This document shows positions 40,540 through 49,277 of a DNA stretch of 54,358 bases, in pieces; the first letter of the stretch is position 1; each line of letters begins with the position of its first letter. The position numbers and the translations under genes were made by a program. Origin of the DNA: CAZXDL01 sp964639505 (GTDB lineage Bacteria; Patescibacteriota; Saccharimonadia; Saccharimonadales; UBA4665). The DNA is taken from the NCBI GenBank assembly GCA_964639505.1, contig CAZXDL010000006.1:1-54358 (forward strand). The letters are read 5' to 3'. The notes under the pieces were generated by a model. That model was not told the DNA's origin. It ran no database searches and saw only the letters and a program-made list of their open reading frames with translations.

Positions 40540-41277
40540 ATGGCTCAAGATACAATTAGTTTAACTTTGGAAAAGCGCGATGTGTTAGGCAAGGGCGTAA
40601 AACACCTGCGCAAAAATGGTCAAATCCCAGCTGTAATTCATGACCACGGCAAAGATTCTGTAATCGTACAGGGTGACTCTGTCCAGATGCTCAAAGTTTG
40701 GAAACAAGCCGGCAAGCACCACCCAGTGCAGATCAAAGCTGGCGACAAAGACTATGTGGCGCTTATCAAAACCGCCGAGTTTGATCCTAAAAAACACCTC
40801 TTAACCCATGTTGTTTTTAACGCGGTTGATCGAAACCAAAAAGTTGAAGCAGAGGTGCCTGTGCGACCGCGCTATGCCGAAGGCAACGAATCAAGCCCAG
40901 CTGAGCGTAACAGTTTGATCGTCTTAAGTCAGCTTGAAACTGTCCAGGTCAAAGCTATCGCAACTAATTTGCCAGACGTTTTTGAATACGATGCGGAAAA
41001 GCTTGTCGAAGTTGGTGACCATGTAACAGTGGCAGATTTGATCATTCCTGAAGGCGTTGAAATTGAGACAGATCCAACACAATCTATTGCAACTGTATAT
41101 GAGCCGAGTGCTCTAGCCGCTGCAAACGAAGCAGCAGCCGGTGAAGGCGAAGAAGAAGCCGCTGAGTCGGCCGAAGGCGAAGAAGGTGAAACTGCGCCTA
41201 AGGGCGAAACCTCGGAATCTACCGCTGATGCTTCCGAGAATTCCGACAAGCCTGCCGAAGAGTCCCAAAACAGCTAA
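40540..41277 (+). CDS. rplY: 50S ribosomal protein bL25 (CTC/TL5 type)
   Basis: bL25 binds 5S rRNA. The 245-residue protein begins MAQDTISLTLEKRDVLGKGV and RKNGQIPAVIHDHGKDSV, the typical L25 N-terminal domain, followed by the TL5/CTC C-terminal beta domain (DVFEYDAEKLVEVGDHVTVA). It ends in an acidic tail of about 50 residues rich in Glu, Ala and Ser (EGEEEAAESAEGEEGETAPK) that is longer than usual. The frame continues upstream to 40378, but that region overlaps the divergent dedA-like gene; the promoter and AGGAGA support ATG 40540. Confidence 0.95.
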   Translation: MAQDTISLTLEKRDVLGKGVKHLRKNGQIPAVIHDHGKDSVIVQGDSVQMLKVWKQAGKHHPVQIKAGDKDYVALIKTAEFDPKKHLLTHVVFNAVDRNQKVEAEVPVRPRYAEGNESSPAERNSLIVLSQLETVQVKAIATNLPDVFEYDAEKLVEVGDHVTVADLIIPEGVEIETDPTQSIATVYEPSALAAANEAAAGEGEEEAAESAEGEEGETAPKGETSESTADASENSDKPAEESQNS

Positions 41278-41278
41278 A

Positions 41279-43075
41279 CTATTCTTCGTCCTCTATAAAG
41301 CCACCTGATTGGTGGGCCCACAACATCGCGTAGACGCCATTTTTGGCGAGTAGTTCCTTATGAGAGCCTTCCTCGGCGACCTTACCTGCCTCCAAAACGA
41401 TTATGCGGTCCATTTTTTGGATAGTGCTAAGCCGGTGGGCAATTACTATAGCTGTACGGCCTTCCATAAGCTTCCAAAGCGCATCCTGAATCAGGGACTC
41501 ACTCTCCGAATCTAAAGCTGATGTCGCTTCGTCAAGTACGAGTATTGGGGCGTTCTTGAGCATAGCTCGAGCAATCGCAACGCGTTGGCGTTGGCCGCCG
41601 CTCAGCTTCACGCCGCGTTCACCAACCATTGTCTGGTAGCCCCTCGGCAATTTGCTTATGAACTCATGTGCATTTGCCTTTTTGGCAACACCTTCAACAA
41701 CTTTAATTTCAGCACCGATATCGCCGTAACCGATATTCTCAGCCAAACTGCGATGGAAAAGAATCGGCTCCTGTGAGACATAGGCTATACGTGAACGCAG
41801 ATCAGATAACTTTACATCCGCTATGTTTTGCCCGTCGATTGTTATCGAACCGTCTTGTATATCCATGAATCGTAGCAGCAAATTTGTAACTGTGGTCTTG
41901 CCGCCACCGCTCGGGCCAACTAATCCGACTTTTTCGCCAGGCTTAACACGGAGGTTAAGGTTTTTGAAAAGCGGCTGCTTAGCGTTTTCAGGGTAGGCAA
42001 AATCAACATTGTTAAATCTGACTTCACCACGCGCCATCCGCGCGCTTTGGGGGTTCTGAGGATTTTTTACCTCGGGCTCCATTGCCCAAATAACGGTCAT
42101 TTCATGCGCGTCTCCAAGACTGCGGTTGACGTTACGCACCAGTCGACTAAACTCCCAGAGTCTGTTAACGATATTCTGAGTGTAGCTAATAACCAAATAC
42201 AAAAGACTTACGTTAACGTTGTAGTTCGTAACAGCTATCAGCCCGACAAAAATAGACAAGATCTGGAAGCCGTTGGTCTGGACTTGGCTAAGCGCGTCGG
42301 TTTTAAGCGCTTCGACGGACAGCTTGTAGTAGGCGTCGTAATTCTTTGTTGTAGATTTCCGAAAACGTTTCGATTCGTAGTCTTCGCCTGCAAACGCGCG
42401 AACGGTCGACATATTTGTGATCGCGTCGGCCAAAGCCGCCGTTTGCTCGCTTTCGGTCTTTGCCTCGGCGACATTAAACGGCATCTGCCGACGGACTCTG
42501 CGCCACATCAAGATCATATATATCGAACTGACCGTTGTTAGTATCAAGGCGTATTGCCATGAAATAAATAGCAGAACCCCAATCGCGACAAATATAGTCG
42601 TTAGGCTAGGAATGATATTCCAAATCAACTCATCCATTAATCGCTCGTAGGCGTTTATGAACTTGTTGCTTTGCGAAACTAGCGCGCCGCCAAACCTATT
42701 GGCATGGAATTGTTGACTTTGAGACTGCAAGTGATCATACAAGTCGTTTGCAATATCGCGGCGAACCTTAATCTCCAGCAGCCAAACATAGAAACCTTGC
42801 AGTCGCCACAAAATAACTCCAGCCACCATAGAGACGGCAAAGGCTAAGAAATACGGAACAAACTGGTCGAAACGCAAGTCTTGTTGATGTTCAAAGCCAT
42901 ACTGCAACTTGCTGAACATACCTGCCACAATAAAGGGAGGTATTAAGCCCTGCGCGATGGTTGCAAGGGCGGCACCAATCGATCCAACCAGAAATTCCGG
43001 CAGATATTTGCGAGTGTAACCCCAATAAATATTTATTGAGTCACGCGTGACTGAACTGACTTTTATTGCTTTCAT
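41279..43075 (-). CDS. ABC exporter (membrane-ATPase half transporter)
   Basis: This 598-residue half transporter has an N-terminal membrane domain of six helices (about 25-330) and a C-terminal nucleotide-binding domain. Motifs are Walker A VGPSGGGKTTV, the Q loop (YVSQEPILFHRS), the signature KLSGGQRQRVAIA, Walker B ILVLDEATSAL and the H-loop IVIAHRLSTI. It resembles MsbA/LmrA-type exporters of lipids, drugs or peptides; the substrate is not clear. The ATG is preceded by AGGAGG displayed in the loop of a hairpin (43078-43098). The stop is 1 nt from that of rplY. Confidence 0.94.
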   Translation of the reverse strand: MKAIKVSSVTRDSINIYWGYTRKYLPEFLVGSIGAALATIAQGLIPPFIVAGMFSKLQYGFEHQQDLRFDQFVPYFLAFAVSMVAGVILWRLQGFYVWLLEIKVRRDIANDLYDHLQSQSQQFHANRFGGALVSQSNKFINAYERLMDELIWNIIPSLTTIFVAIGVLLFISWQYALILTTVSSIYMILMWRRVRRQMPFNVAEAKTESEQTAALADAITNMSTVRAFAGEDYESKRFRKSTTKNYDAYYKLSVEALKTDALSQVQTNGFQILSIFVGLIAVTNYNVNVSLLYLVISYTQNIVNRLWEFSRLVRNVNRSLGDAHEMTVIWAMEPEVKNPQNPQSARMARGEVRFNNVDFAYPENAKQPLFKNLNLRVKPGEKVGLVGPSGGGKTTVTNLLLRFMDIQDGSITIDGQNIADVKLSDLRSRIAYVSQEPILFHRSLAENIGYGDIGAEIKVVEGVAKKANAHEFISKLPRGYQTMVGERGVKLSGGQRQRVAIARAMLKNAPILVLDEATSALDSESESLIQDALWKLMEGRTAIVIAHRLSTIQKMDRIIVLEAGKVAEEGSHKELLAKNGVYAMLWAHQSGGFIEDEE

Positions 43076-43077
43076 AG

Positions 43078-43098
43078 CTTACTGCCTCCTGCAGTAAG
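43078..43098 (-). promoter_or_regulatory. Hairpin presenting the ribosome-binding site of the ABC exporter
   Basis: On the minus strand CTTACTG and CAGTAAG form a perfect 7-bp stem. The 7-nt loop CAGGAGG contains the whole AGGAGG, 9 nt before the ATG. It could be the target of an RNA-binding protein or small RNA. Confidence 0.5.
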
Positions 43099-43299
43099 GG
43101 GTGGTTATTTAATTTAGGTGAAAAGGTTTATTTTTTAGCTAGCACTGCCGTTGGCGGTAACTAGAAAAAGAGCTTTTGGTGTGATGAACATTGTCTGCCG
43201 CCTCCGGTTAATCGTGCTGATTGATAAGCGCGAATTTGATAAATAGTGCTTATTATGGTACACAAAACGACTAAGGAATGCAAATAGTAAACAAAAACG
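43099..43299. other. Divergent intergenic region between ABC exporter and Glu-rich gene
   Basis: This stretch has no gene. It holds an imperfect hairpin at 43139-43164 (CTAG-c-ACTGCC with GGCGGT-aa-CTAG) and a direct repeat TTGATAA at 43221 and 43236. The hairpin has T before and A after it, the wrong order for a terminator. A promoter for the ABC exporter must lie here, but I could not place it. Confidence 0.4.
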
Positions 43300-43305
43300 T
43301 ATAAT
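43300..43305 (+). promoter_or_regulatory. -10 box of the Glu-rich protein gene
   Basis: TATAAT ends 6 nt before ATG 43312, predicting a leaderless mRNA. Confidence 0.6.
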
Positions 43306-43311
43306 ATATGT

Positions 43312-45018
43312 ATGGAAAACACCCCCCGTGGTTATGAAGAAGACGAGGAAGACGAATCCGTTGATAATAAAAAAAAGACTCGACTTGGCTTGTTTGCGAT
43401 TTCAAACGAAACTCCTGACAAAGATAAAGATGAACGATCTTGGTTTAGTCGGTTAGGCGAATCCAATGCCGATAAAGACGAGAAACCCAAAGAAGTTGAA
43501 GAAAAAAAAGAAGAAGGTGCCAAGCCAAAACTTGAACTGGTTAAACCACTCGAAGAAACACCGGCCGTAGTCGAAGCCGAGCCAGTTATTGAATCAGAGC
43601 CTCCGATTGAAGAACCCTCAAAAACCGAACTGCAAGAAGTGGTCCGTCCAAGACTGATAGAAGAGATCGAGGAGGTCGAAGCTGATAAAGACGACGATCC
43701 TATCACTGATCCGCCAGTTAATAAATTTCGCGACCTAGTTAAATCTGGCGAGGAGCCTAACACAGCATTTGACGAAGTAATGACCGAAATGAATGTTGAA
43801 GAAACGGAAATCGTTGAGCTAGATTCTGAGCAGTCCGAAGAGCAGGCAGAGGTCGAGCCTAACGACGGAATGCTGGAAATCGAAGAAATAAAAACTGAGT
43901 CTGAGCCTGAAATTGCCGAGAATGTTGTGGCCGAAAACGACAATGAAGAGGAACCGGAAACTCCACAATCAGACGCACAAACTGTTACTCCCCCAGTGCC
44001 ACCAGCGCCTGCACCAACTCCGACCCCTTCACAACAGCACAATACCCAACCAACAACAGCAGGGCAAGTAGAAGACAAGCCAGCAACGACACCTGCCGTC
44101 AGCGGAATTGTCACCTACTTAGTCGGTCGCCGTCACGGACGCGCAGAGTCGGATAAATCACCCCAACCTATACAGGAAAAGCTCGAGGAAAAAGTGCAAG
44201 ATATCAAGCTTGAGTTGGATGAAAAAGAGAAAAAAATTCGACGTATCGCGGCAGCTAAAGCTCAAAAAGATGGTCCGCAAGTCATCGAGTCATTTAAAAA
44301 GGAACGAGTCGCCGAGGAGGTATCAGAGCCCGAGGAATCTGAAGAACAAGTTGAAACTCCAGAAATTTCTGTACTGCAAGCCGTGCCGGCGAAGCCCGAA
44401 CACATTGGCCGAATGATGGTCATGGCTGAAGCCGAGCCAGAAACAGTTCAAACACCCGAAGTCAGCGCCACTCCAGCAGAATCCGATCAAGTCGCAAGTA
44501 TCGAAAGCATTCAAGCCGGTGATCGTCAGTTGGAAACCATGAATCGTACAGAACTGCTCGCCATCAGCGAAAAGATTATTATCGATGGCAGTTCGCTGCG
44601 TCAGATTTTTGAAACGCACCTCATTGGCGAACGCGGCCTGCGGCGAATAATAGCAGAGCACATGAGGGGCGGCGATCTTAAAAAAGCTCTCCAAAAAGAA
44701 ATAGTAGAGCGCGAGGTTGATTTTGAAACGGCTCCCGGTGAACGTCAAAGAGACGAATTTCAAAAAACCGAACAAGGTTCTTTTAGCCAGTCAGCTGATT
44801 TATCAAGTAGTAGCAGCGCCCTAAATAGCATGCTCGAAAAAGCTAGTACAAGCATTGGCGGTAACGAAGAGGCAGCCTTCATCAGAGCCCGTGCTGCCTA
44901 CGAGGAAGAGCAGACTGACCGACAAGCCAAGCAGCGGCGCATTATCGATGTTTCGTTTGCGGCAATTATCGGCGTACTGACATTCGTAGTTATTTATCTA
45001 ATTATCAGTCGGATCTAA
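43312..45018 (+). CDS. Large Glu-rich protein with C-terminal membrane anchor
   Basis: The 568-residue protein is very rich in Glu, Lys, Pro and Val for its first 400 residues and looks disordered, with a Pro-rich patch (VPPAPAPTPTPSQQ). A compact helical module follows near 415-470 (MNRTELLAISEKIIIDGSSL, then GERGLRRIIAEHMRGGDLKK). The last 22 residues form one membrane helix (FAAIIGVLTFVVIYLIISRI), so the protein is tail-anchored with its bulk in the cytoplasm. The function is unknown; a scaffold is one guess. The minus strand shows a long open frame here that is only an artefact of the skewed composition. Confidence 0.8.
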   Translation: MENTPRGYEEDEEDESVDNKKKTRLGLFAISNETPDKDKDERSWFSRLGESNADKDEKPKEVEEKKEEGAKPKLELVKPLEETPAVVEAEPVIESEPPIEEPSKTELQEVVRPRLIEEIEEVEADKDDDPITDPPVNKFRDLVKSGEEPNTAFDEVMTEMNVEETEIVELDSEQSEEQAEVEPNDGMLEIEEIKTESEPEIAENVVAENDNEEEPETPQSDAQTVTPPVPPAPAPTPTPSQQHNTQPTTAGQVEDKPATTPAVSGIVTYLVGRRHGRAESDKSPQPIQEKLEEKVQDIKLELDEKEKKIRRIAAAKAQKDGPQVIESFKKERVAEEVSEPEESEEQVETPEISVLQAVPAKPEHIGRMMVMAEAEPETVQTPEVSATPAESDQVASIESIQAGDRQLETMNRTELLAISEKIIIDGSSLRQIFETHLIGERGLRRIIAEHMRGGDLKKALQKEIVEREVDFETAPGERQRDEFQKTEQGSFSQSADLSSSSSALNSMLEKASTSIGGNEEAAFIRARAAYEEEQTDRQAKQRRIIDVSFAAIIGVLTFVVIYLIISRI

Positions 45019-45023
45019 TCCTT

Positions 45024-45029
45024 TATAAT
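45024..45029 (+). promoter_or_regulatory. -10 box of trhO
   Basis: TATAAT ends 6 nt before ATG 45036, 5 nt after the previous stop. Confidence 0.6.
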
Positions 45030-45035
45030 AGCTTC

Positions 45036-45938
45036 ATGCAGAAAATATTGTTGTACTACAAATTTACGCCAGTGCCAGACCCAGAGGCAGTAAGATTGTG
45101 GCAAAAAACACTATGCGAAAAGCTTAATCTCAAGGGCAGGATTTTAATTGCTGAGCACGGCATAAACGGCACAGTTGGTGGCGAACTAAAAGACCTCAAG
45201 CAATACGCTAAAGAAACTAAGCAGCACTCGGCATTTAAAGATATGGTTTTTAAGTGGAGTGATGGCGGGCGCGAAGATTTCCCAAAGCTGGCGGTAAAAG
45301 TCCGCCCTGAAATTGTTACTTTTGGGGCTGCCAACAAAATTAAAGTTAACCAACAGGGGATCATTGGTGGCGGTAAACGACTTAAGCCATCGCAAGTTCA
45401 TGAGTTGGTAAAAGAACGTGGCGAGGATGTAATATTTTTTGACGGACGCAACAAATATGAAGCAGAAGTTGGTAAGTTTAAAAATGCAGTTGTCCCCGAA
45501 GTGCGCCACACTCGCGATTTTGCCAAAGAGCTCAAAGACCCTAAGTATAACGACATCAAAGACAAGCCAATTGTTACATACTGTACTGGCGGCATTCGCT
45601 GTGAAGTATTGAGCACCTTGATGAAGCAAGAAGGTTTCAGTGAGGTTTATCAGATTGACGGGGGTATTGTTAAATATGGCGAAGCTTACGGCGACGAAGG
45701 CCTATGGGAAGGTGCGTTATATGTTTTTGATGATCGGATAACTACTAAATTCTCTGATAAAGCTACCGACATTGGCGCTTGTATTCATTGCAAAAATCCG
45801 ACCAGCAATTTCGAAAACTGCGCCGACAAACAGTGCAATAAGCATATGATAGTATGCGAAAATTGCTCGCAGAAAGACTATTGCCCAGAATGCTTACAGA
45901 CTAATAGTCTGGCTCGGCCTCAGCCTGACGCTGTTTAG
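45036..45938 (+). CDS. trhO: tRNA uridine 5-hydroxylase TrhO (rhodanese family)
   Basis: TrhO (YceA, UPF0176) hydroxylates U34 of tRNAs in an oxygen-dependent way. The 300-residue protein has the N-terminal acylphosphatase-like domain (KILLYYKFTPVPDPEAVR, then IAEHGINGTVGGE), the rhodanese domain with its active Cys in VTYCTGGIRCEV (about C183), and a C-terminal Cys-rich zinc-like tail (CIHC, NCADKQC and CENCSQKDYCPEC). Its 3' end overlaps the convergent gene by 38 nt. Confidence 0.93.
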   Translation: MQKILLYYKFTPVPDPEAVRLWQKTLCEKLNLKGRILIAEHGINGTVGGELKDLKQYAKETKQHSAFKDMVFKWSDGGREDFPKLAVKVRPEIVTFGAANKIKVNQQGIIGGGKRLKPSQVHELVKERGEDVIFFDGRNKYEAEVGKFKNAVVPEVRHTRDFAKELKDPKYNDIKDKPIVTYCTGGIRCEVLSTLMKQEGFSEVYQIDGGIVKYGEAYGDEGLWEGALYVFDDRITTKFSDKATDIGACIHCKNPTSNFENCADKQCNKHMIVCENCSQKDYCPECLQTNSLARPQPDAV

Positions 45939-46419
45939 CTGAAAGGAAGTGCAAATCGGCTTGGTCAAAAAGATGCAAGCTCAGCGTAGCAACCATATCA
46001 TCTACTTCTTGGCGCTCTCCCTCATCTAATCCATCCATGTGTGCAATGCGAAATCTCTCCTGCTGACTAAACTCCAATAGGCTAGTGATTAAAGCGCTAG
46101 TTCTTTCTTCGCCTAACTCCATGCCACTTACGCTTGCCCAAACTCTATTTACAAAGCGGCGGGCTATATCAACTTGTTTATGCAAGAACTGGTAACAGTA
46201 AACAGCTTCGTCGTACGCCTCTCTTGTTTGGGTTTCACTATCAAGCATATCGCGATATGCTCGCTCCTTGTCATCCCATAAGTCAACTAATAATTCACCA
46301 GCGTCACTATCCTCAGCGATAAAAGGAAAGTCCACGCCAAGGCTTAATCTAGCCCAATCGCTTTCTTCGCTAAAATCATCTCGGTAAAACGGGTCTTGCT
46401 CAGGATCAAAGTCGTACAT
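45901..46419 (-). CDS. Acidic helical protein of unknown function
   Basis: The 172-residue protein begins MYDFDPEQDPFYRDDFSEES and is acidic and helical, with no membrane segment. It contains SQQERFRIAHMDGLDEGERQ near the C-terminus. The start at 46419 is chosen because TATTAT lies 7 nt upstream on this strand; an in-frame ATG at 46455 is upstream of that box. No family is recognised. It is divergent from uvrC, whose start is 57 nt away. Confidence 0.65.
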   Translation of the reverse strand: MYDFDPEQDPFYRDDFSEESDWARLSLGVDFPFIAEDSDAGELLVDLWDDKERAYRDMLDSETQTREAYDEAVYCYQFLHKQVDIARRFVNRVWASVSGMELGEERTSALITSLLEFSQQERFRIAHMDGLDEGERQEVDDMVATLSLHLFDQADLHFLSAKQRQAEAEPDY

Positions 46420-46426
46420 AAAACTT

Positions 46427-46432
46427 ATAATA
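46427..46432 (-). promoter_or_regulatory. -10 box of the acidic helical protein gene
   Basis: TATTAT on the minus strand ends 7 nt before ATG 46419, predicting a leaderless mRNA and fixing the start. Confidence 0.45.
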
Positions 46433-46464
46433 ATATATAACTGTGCAAAAGGCAAGAGATGGAG

Positions 46465-46470
46465 TAAAAT
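46465..46470 (+). promoter_or_regulatory. -10 box of uvrC
   Basis: TAAAAT ends 6 nt before ATG 46477, predicting a leaderless mRNA. Confidence 0.6.
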
Positions 46471-46476
46471 GGATAT

Positions 46477-47979
46477 ATGACTTCTAAGATAGAGACGAAG
46501 CTAAAAGAATTGCCCAAAGACCCAGGCGTTTATTTCCATAAGGATAAAACCGGCGAAATAATTTATGTTGGCAAGGCGGCTGTGCTGCGCAATCGTGTTA
46601 GGCAGTACTTTCAGAAGTCACGTAGTCGCGATTCAAAGACCGAGGCTCTAGTTTCAGAAATCACCGATATTGATTGGATGGTTGTTGAAAGCGAACTTGA
46701 AGCATTATTTTTAGAAGCCGAAATGATTCGCCGCTACATGCCGCGCTACAACATTTTGTTGCGGGACGACAAGGCGATGAGCTATATCAGGATCGACTAC
46801 GATAGCGACTATCCGACTGTTAGTACAACGCGGCGCCCGCTGGATGATGGGGCCAAATATTTTGGACCGTACTTCAGTACTTATGCCGTGCGGCAATCAT
46901 TAAAATTATTAAGACGAATCTTCCCGTTTGCTACAAAGAGACCTGTCGGTCAAAAGCGAGCAAATTTACATTATCATTTAGGGCTGGATCCGGGTCTGGA
47001 GGATGGACGCACCAGTCTTGAAGACTATCGGGCCAATCTTAGAAAATTAATTGCTGTGATACAGGGTCGCCGCAAAACTATTATTAGAAATATTGAAGCC
47101 GATATGAAACGGGCGGCTAGAGCATCCGAGTTTGAAAAAGCCGCTAAGTTACGTAACCAGCTGTTTGCGCTTAAAGGACTTGATAAACAGGTGATTTTTA
47201 GCGATAAGGAATTCCATGACATCAGTAAAGACCATGCCCTAAACGAATTAGTTAACTTGTTAAGTATTGATAAATTTCCTCATCGAATTGAAGGCTATGA
47301 CATCTCGCACATGCAAGGCACGGATGTTGTGGCAAGTATGGTTGTGTTTACGAATGGCGTTAGCAACAAAGCCGAGTATCGGAAATTCAAAACCAAAATC
47401 AATCAAAACAATGATTTCTATAATATGAACGAAACTATCAAGCGCCGCTTTAGTGACAAAAATCGAAAAGCTTGGGGGTTGCCCAGCCTCGTATTAATTG
47501 ATGGCGGTAAAGGCCAGCTAGATGCCGCGATCCAAGCTAGAGACGAACAGGGTTGCGCGCAGATACCATTTTTTGGACTAGCTAAGCGTGAAGAGCAGGT
47601 TGTAGTCCATAAATACAAATCTGGACTGAGTGTTAGCCAAAAAGAGTTGCAGAAACTTGGTGGTTTTATGTCTCAGACAGAGGATTTTATTTTGCTTAAC
47701 CTGCCAAACAATACAAACCTCGTTAAGCTTTTACAGCGAATTCGAGATGAGTCACATAGATTCGCCGTCAGCTACCACAGTGTGTTAAAAACTAAGCGGC
47801 AAACTGCCAGCTTGCTCGACGATATACCAAACATTGGACCAGTAACCCGAAAAAAACTTATAAAGCAATTTGGCTCTGTTCGCGGCATTTCTCAAGCAAG
47901 CGATCAAGAATTAGAAAATGCTGTTGGCAAAATTAAGGCTGCACAGCTGCAAAAGTATATTACTGCGCCTAAGAAATAG
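46477..47979 (+). CDS. uvrC: UvrABC excinuclease subunit C
   Basis: UvrC makes both incisions around DNA damage. The 500-residue protein has the GIY-YIG nuclease (DPGVYFHKDKTGEIIYVGKA), a UVR UvrB-binding motif (RASEFEKAAKLRNQLFALKG), the RNase H-like 5' nuclease (IEGYDISHMQGTDVVAS and LVLIDGGKGQLD) and a C-terminal helix-hairpin-helix pair (DDIPNIGPVTRKKLIKQFGS). It is about 100 residues shorter than the usual UvrC, but all catalytic parts are present. An AATTAGTTAACTTGTTAA stretch near 47246 is identical to one in pcrA. Confidence 0.96.
   Translation: MTSKIETKLKELPKDPGVYFHKDKTGEIIYVGKAAVLRNRVRQYFQKSRSRDSKTEALVSEITDIDWMVVESELEALFLEAEMIRRYMPRYNILLRDDKAMSYIRIDYDSDYPTVSTTRRPLDDGAKYFGPYFSTYAVRQSLKLLRRIFPFATKRPVGQKRANLHYHLGLDPGLEDGRTSLEDYRANLRKLIAVIQGRRKTIIRNIEADMKRAARASEFEKAAKLRNQLFALKGLDKQVIFSDKEFHDISKDHALNELVNLLSIDKFPHRIEGYDISHMQGTDVVASMVVFTNGVSNKAEYRKFKTKINQNNDFYNMNETIKRRFSDKNRKAWGLPSLVLIDGGKGQLDAAIQARDEQGCAQIPFFGLAKREEQVVVHKYKSGLSVSQKELQKLGGFMSQTEDFILLNLPNNTNLVKLLQRIRDESHRFAVSYHSVLKTKRQTASLLDDIPNIGPVTRKKLIKQFGSVRGISQASDQELENAVGKIKAAQLQKYITAPKK
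47246..47263. repeat. TTAAC-TT-GTTAA palindrome inside uvrC
   Basis: These 18 bp (AATTAGTTAACTTGTTAA) are identical to the pcrA copy starting at 2046 and contain TTAAC-TT-GTTAA. Confidence 0.65.
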
Positions 47980-48010
47980 CCGCCGCTGGGTGAAACAGAC
48001 CGATTAAATT

Positions 48011-48019
48011 TGCTATACT
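48011..48019 (+). promoter_or_regulatory. Extended -10 promoter of the M24 peptidase gene
   Basis: TGC-TATACT ends 12 nt before ATG 48032, leaving a leader of about 5 nt. Confidence 0.5.
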
Positions 48020-48031
48020 GTAAGACTAATT

Positions 48032-49264
48032 ATGGATTCGAGGTTTTCGAGCGATTTTTTTGCTGGTAATCGCCAGCGACTAAAAGAATTATTTACGGGC
48101 ACGGCGCCGATCGTGGTGACGGCTAATGGTCTTTTGCAGCGTGGAAATGATAGCACATACAAGTTTGCTCAAGATGCTAATTTTTGGTATTTAACGGGGA
48201 TAGACGAGCCAGACATTTTGCTGGTTATGGACCGCGACAAAGAATACTTGATTGTACCAGAGCGGTCAGCCAGTCGGCAGGCCTTTGATGGTGTAGTCGA
48301 AGCTGATCCACTTATTAGAAGGTCAGGCGTTCAAACCGTTTTAAATGATAAAGAAGGCTGGGATTTGCTCGGTTCACGGATTAATAAGGTAAAGCATGTC
48401 GCAACACTCGCAGTACCGCCACATTATGTCGAGCAGTATGGCATGTATACCAACCCGGCACGAGCCGTATTAATAGAAAAAATAAAATCTTACAACAGCG
48501 AGATCGAACTTTTAGATATAAATCAGCATCTAGCTCGCCTCCGGATGATAAAGCAGCTGCCCGAATTGCAAGCTATCCAGCAGGCGATTGATATAACCAC
48601 ACGAACAATCAAGCAAGCAACAAGCTCTAAAAAAATAGCTAAGTACAGCCATGAATTTGAGATTGAGGCAGAGTTAAGTCGAGGTTATAGGGCAACCGGC
48701 GCGTCCGGCCATTCTTTTGATCCGATTGTGGCAAGTGGGGAACGTGCCTGTGTGCTGCACAGCGTAGCCAATAATGGTGCGATGAGTTCTGACGAACTGG
48801 TCATAATCGATACTGGTGCCGAAGTCGATCACTATGCGGCGGATATTGCGAGAACGCTAAGCTTGGGCAATCCTAGTCGTAGACAGCAGGCAGTGCATGC
48901 CGCAGTGATCGAGACTCAAAACTATGCCTTTGATTTGTTAAAGCCTGGCGTTTATATAAAAGAATACGAGCAGCAAATCGAGCACTTTATTGGTGAAAAA
49001 ATGCGCGAGCTTGGCCTGATTAAATCGATTAAGCATGATGATGTCAGGCGTTTTTATCCTCATGCGACATCGCACTTTCTAGGTTTGAACGTACACGATG
49101 TCGGGGACTATGAAAGGCCGCTTGAGCCTGGCACTGTAATGACTGTTGAGCCGGGTATATATATTCGAGAAGAAGGAATTGGCGTGCGCATTGAAGACGA
49201 CGTCTTAATTACCCCTAAGGGCATAAAAATTCTAAGCAAAAATCTCTCCAGAGATCTAAATTAA
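48032..49264 (+). CDS. M24 metallopeptidase, Xaa-Pro aminopeptidase type
   Basis: These enzymes remove the residue before a penultimate proline. The 410-residue protein has the N-terminal creatinase-like domain (DANFWYLTGIDEPDILLVMD) and the pita-bread catalytic domain. The five metal ligands are visible in order: LVIIDTGAEVDHYAADIART (two Asp), YPHATSHFLGLNVHDVG (His), TVMTVEPGIYIREEG (Glu) and VRIEDDVLIT (Glu). Length and motifs fit PepP. No signal peptide is seen, so it is cytoplasmic. Confidence 0.92.
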   Translation: MDSRFSSDFFAGNRQRLKELFTGTAPIVVTANGLLQRGNDSTYKFAQDANFWYLTGIDEPDILLVMDRDKEYLIVPERSASRQAFDGVVEADPLIRRSGVQTVLNDKEGWDLLGSRINKVKHVATLAVPPHYVEQYGMYTNPARAVLIEKIKSYNSEIELLDINQHLARLRMIKQLPELQAIQQAIDITTRTIKQATSSKKIAKYSHEFEIEAELSRGYRATGASGHSFDPIVASGERACVLHSVANNGAMSSDELVIIDTGAEVDHYAADIARTLSLGNPSRRQQAVHAAVIETQNYAFDLLKPGVYIKEYEQQIEHFIGEKMRELGLIKSIKHDDVRRFYPHATSHFLGLNVHDVGDYERPLEPGTVMTVEPGIYIREEGIGVRIEDDVLITPKGIKILSKNLSRDLN

Positions 49265-49277
49265 GGTGTAAATAGGC

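Noticed and set aside
43139..43164. Hairpin in the divergent intergenic region as a terminator
   Set aside because: It has T before and A after the stem on the plus strand, and no T run follows it on either strand.
43332..44114. Long open frame on the minus strand within the Glu-rich gene
   Set aside because: It is Ser-rich because it is the reverse complement of Glu/Asp codons. The plus-strand gene has a promoter and a membrane helix.
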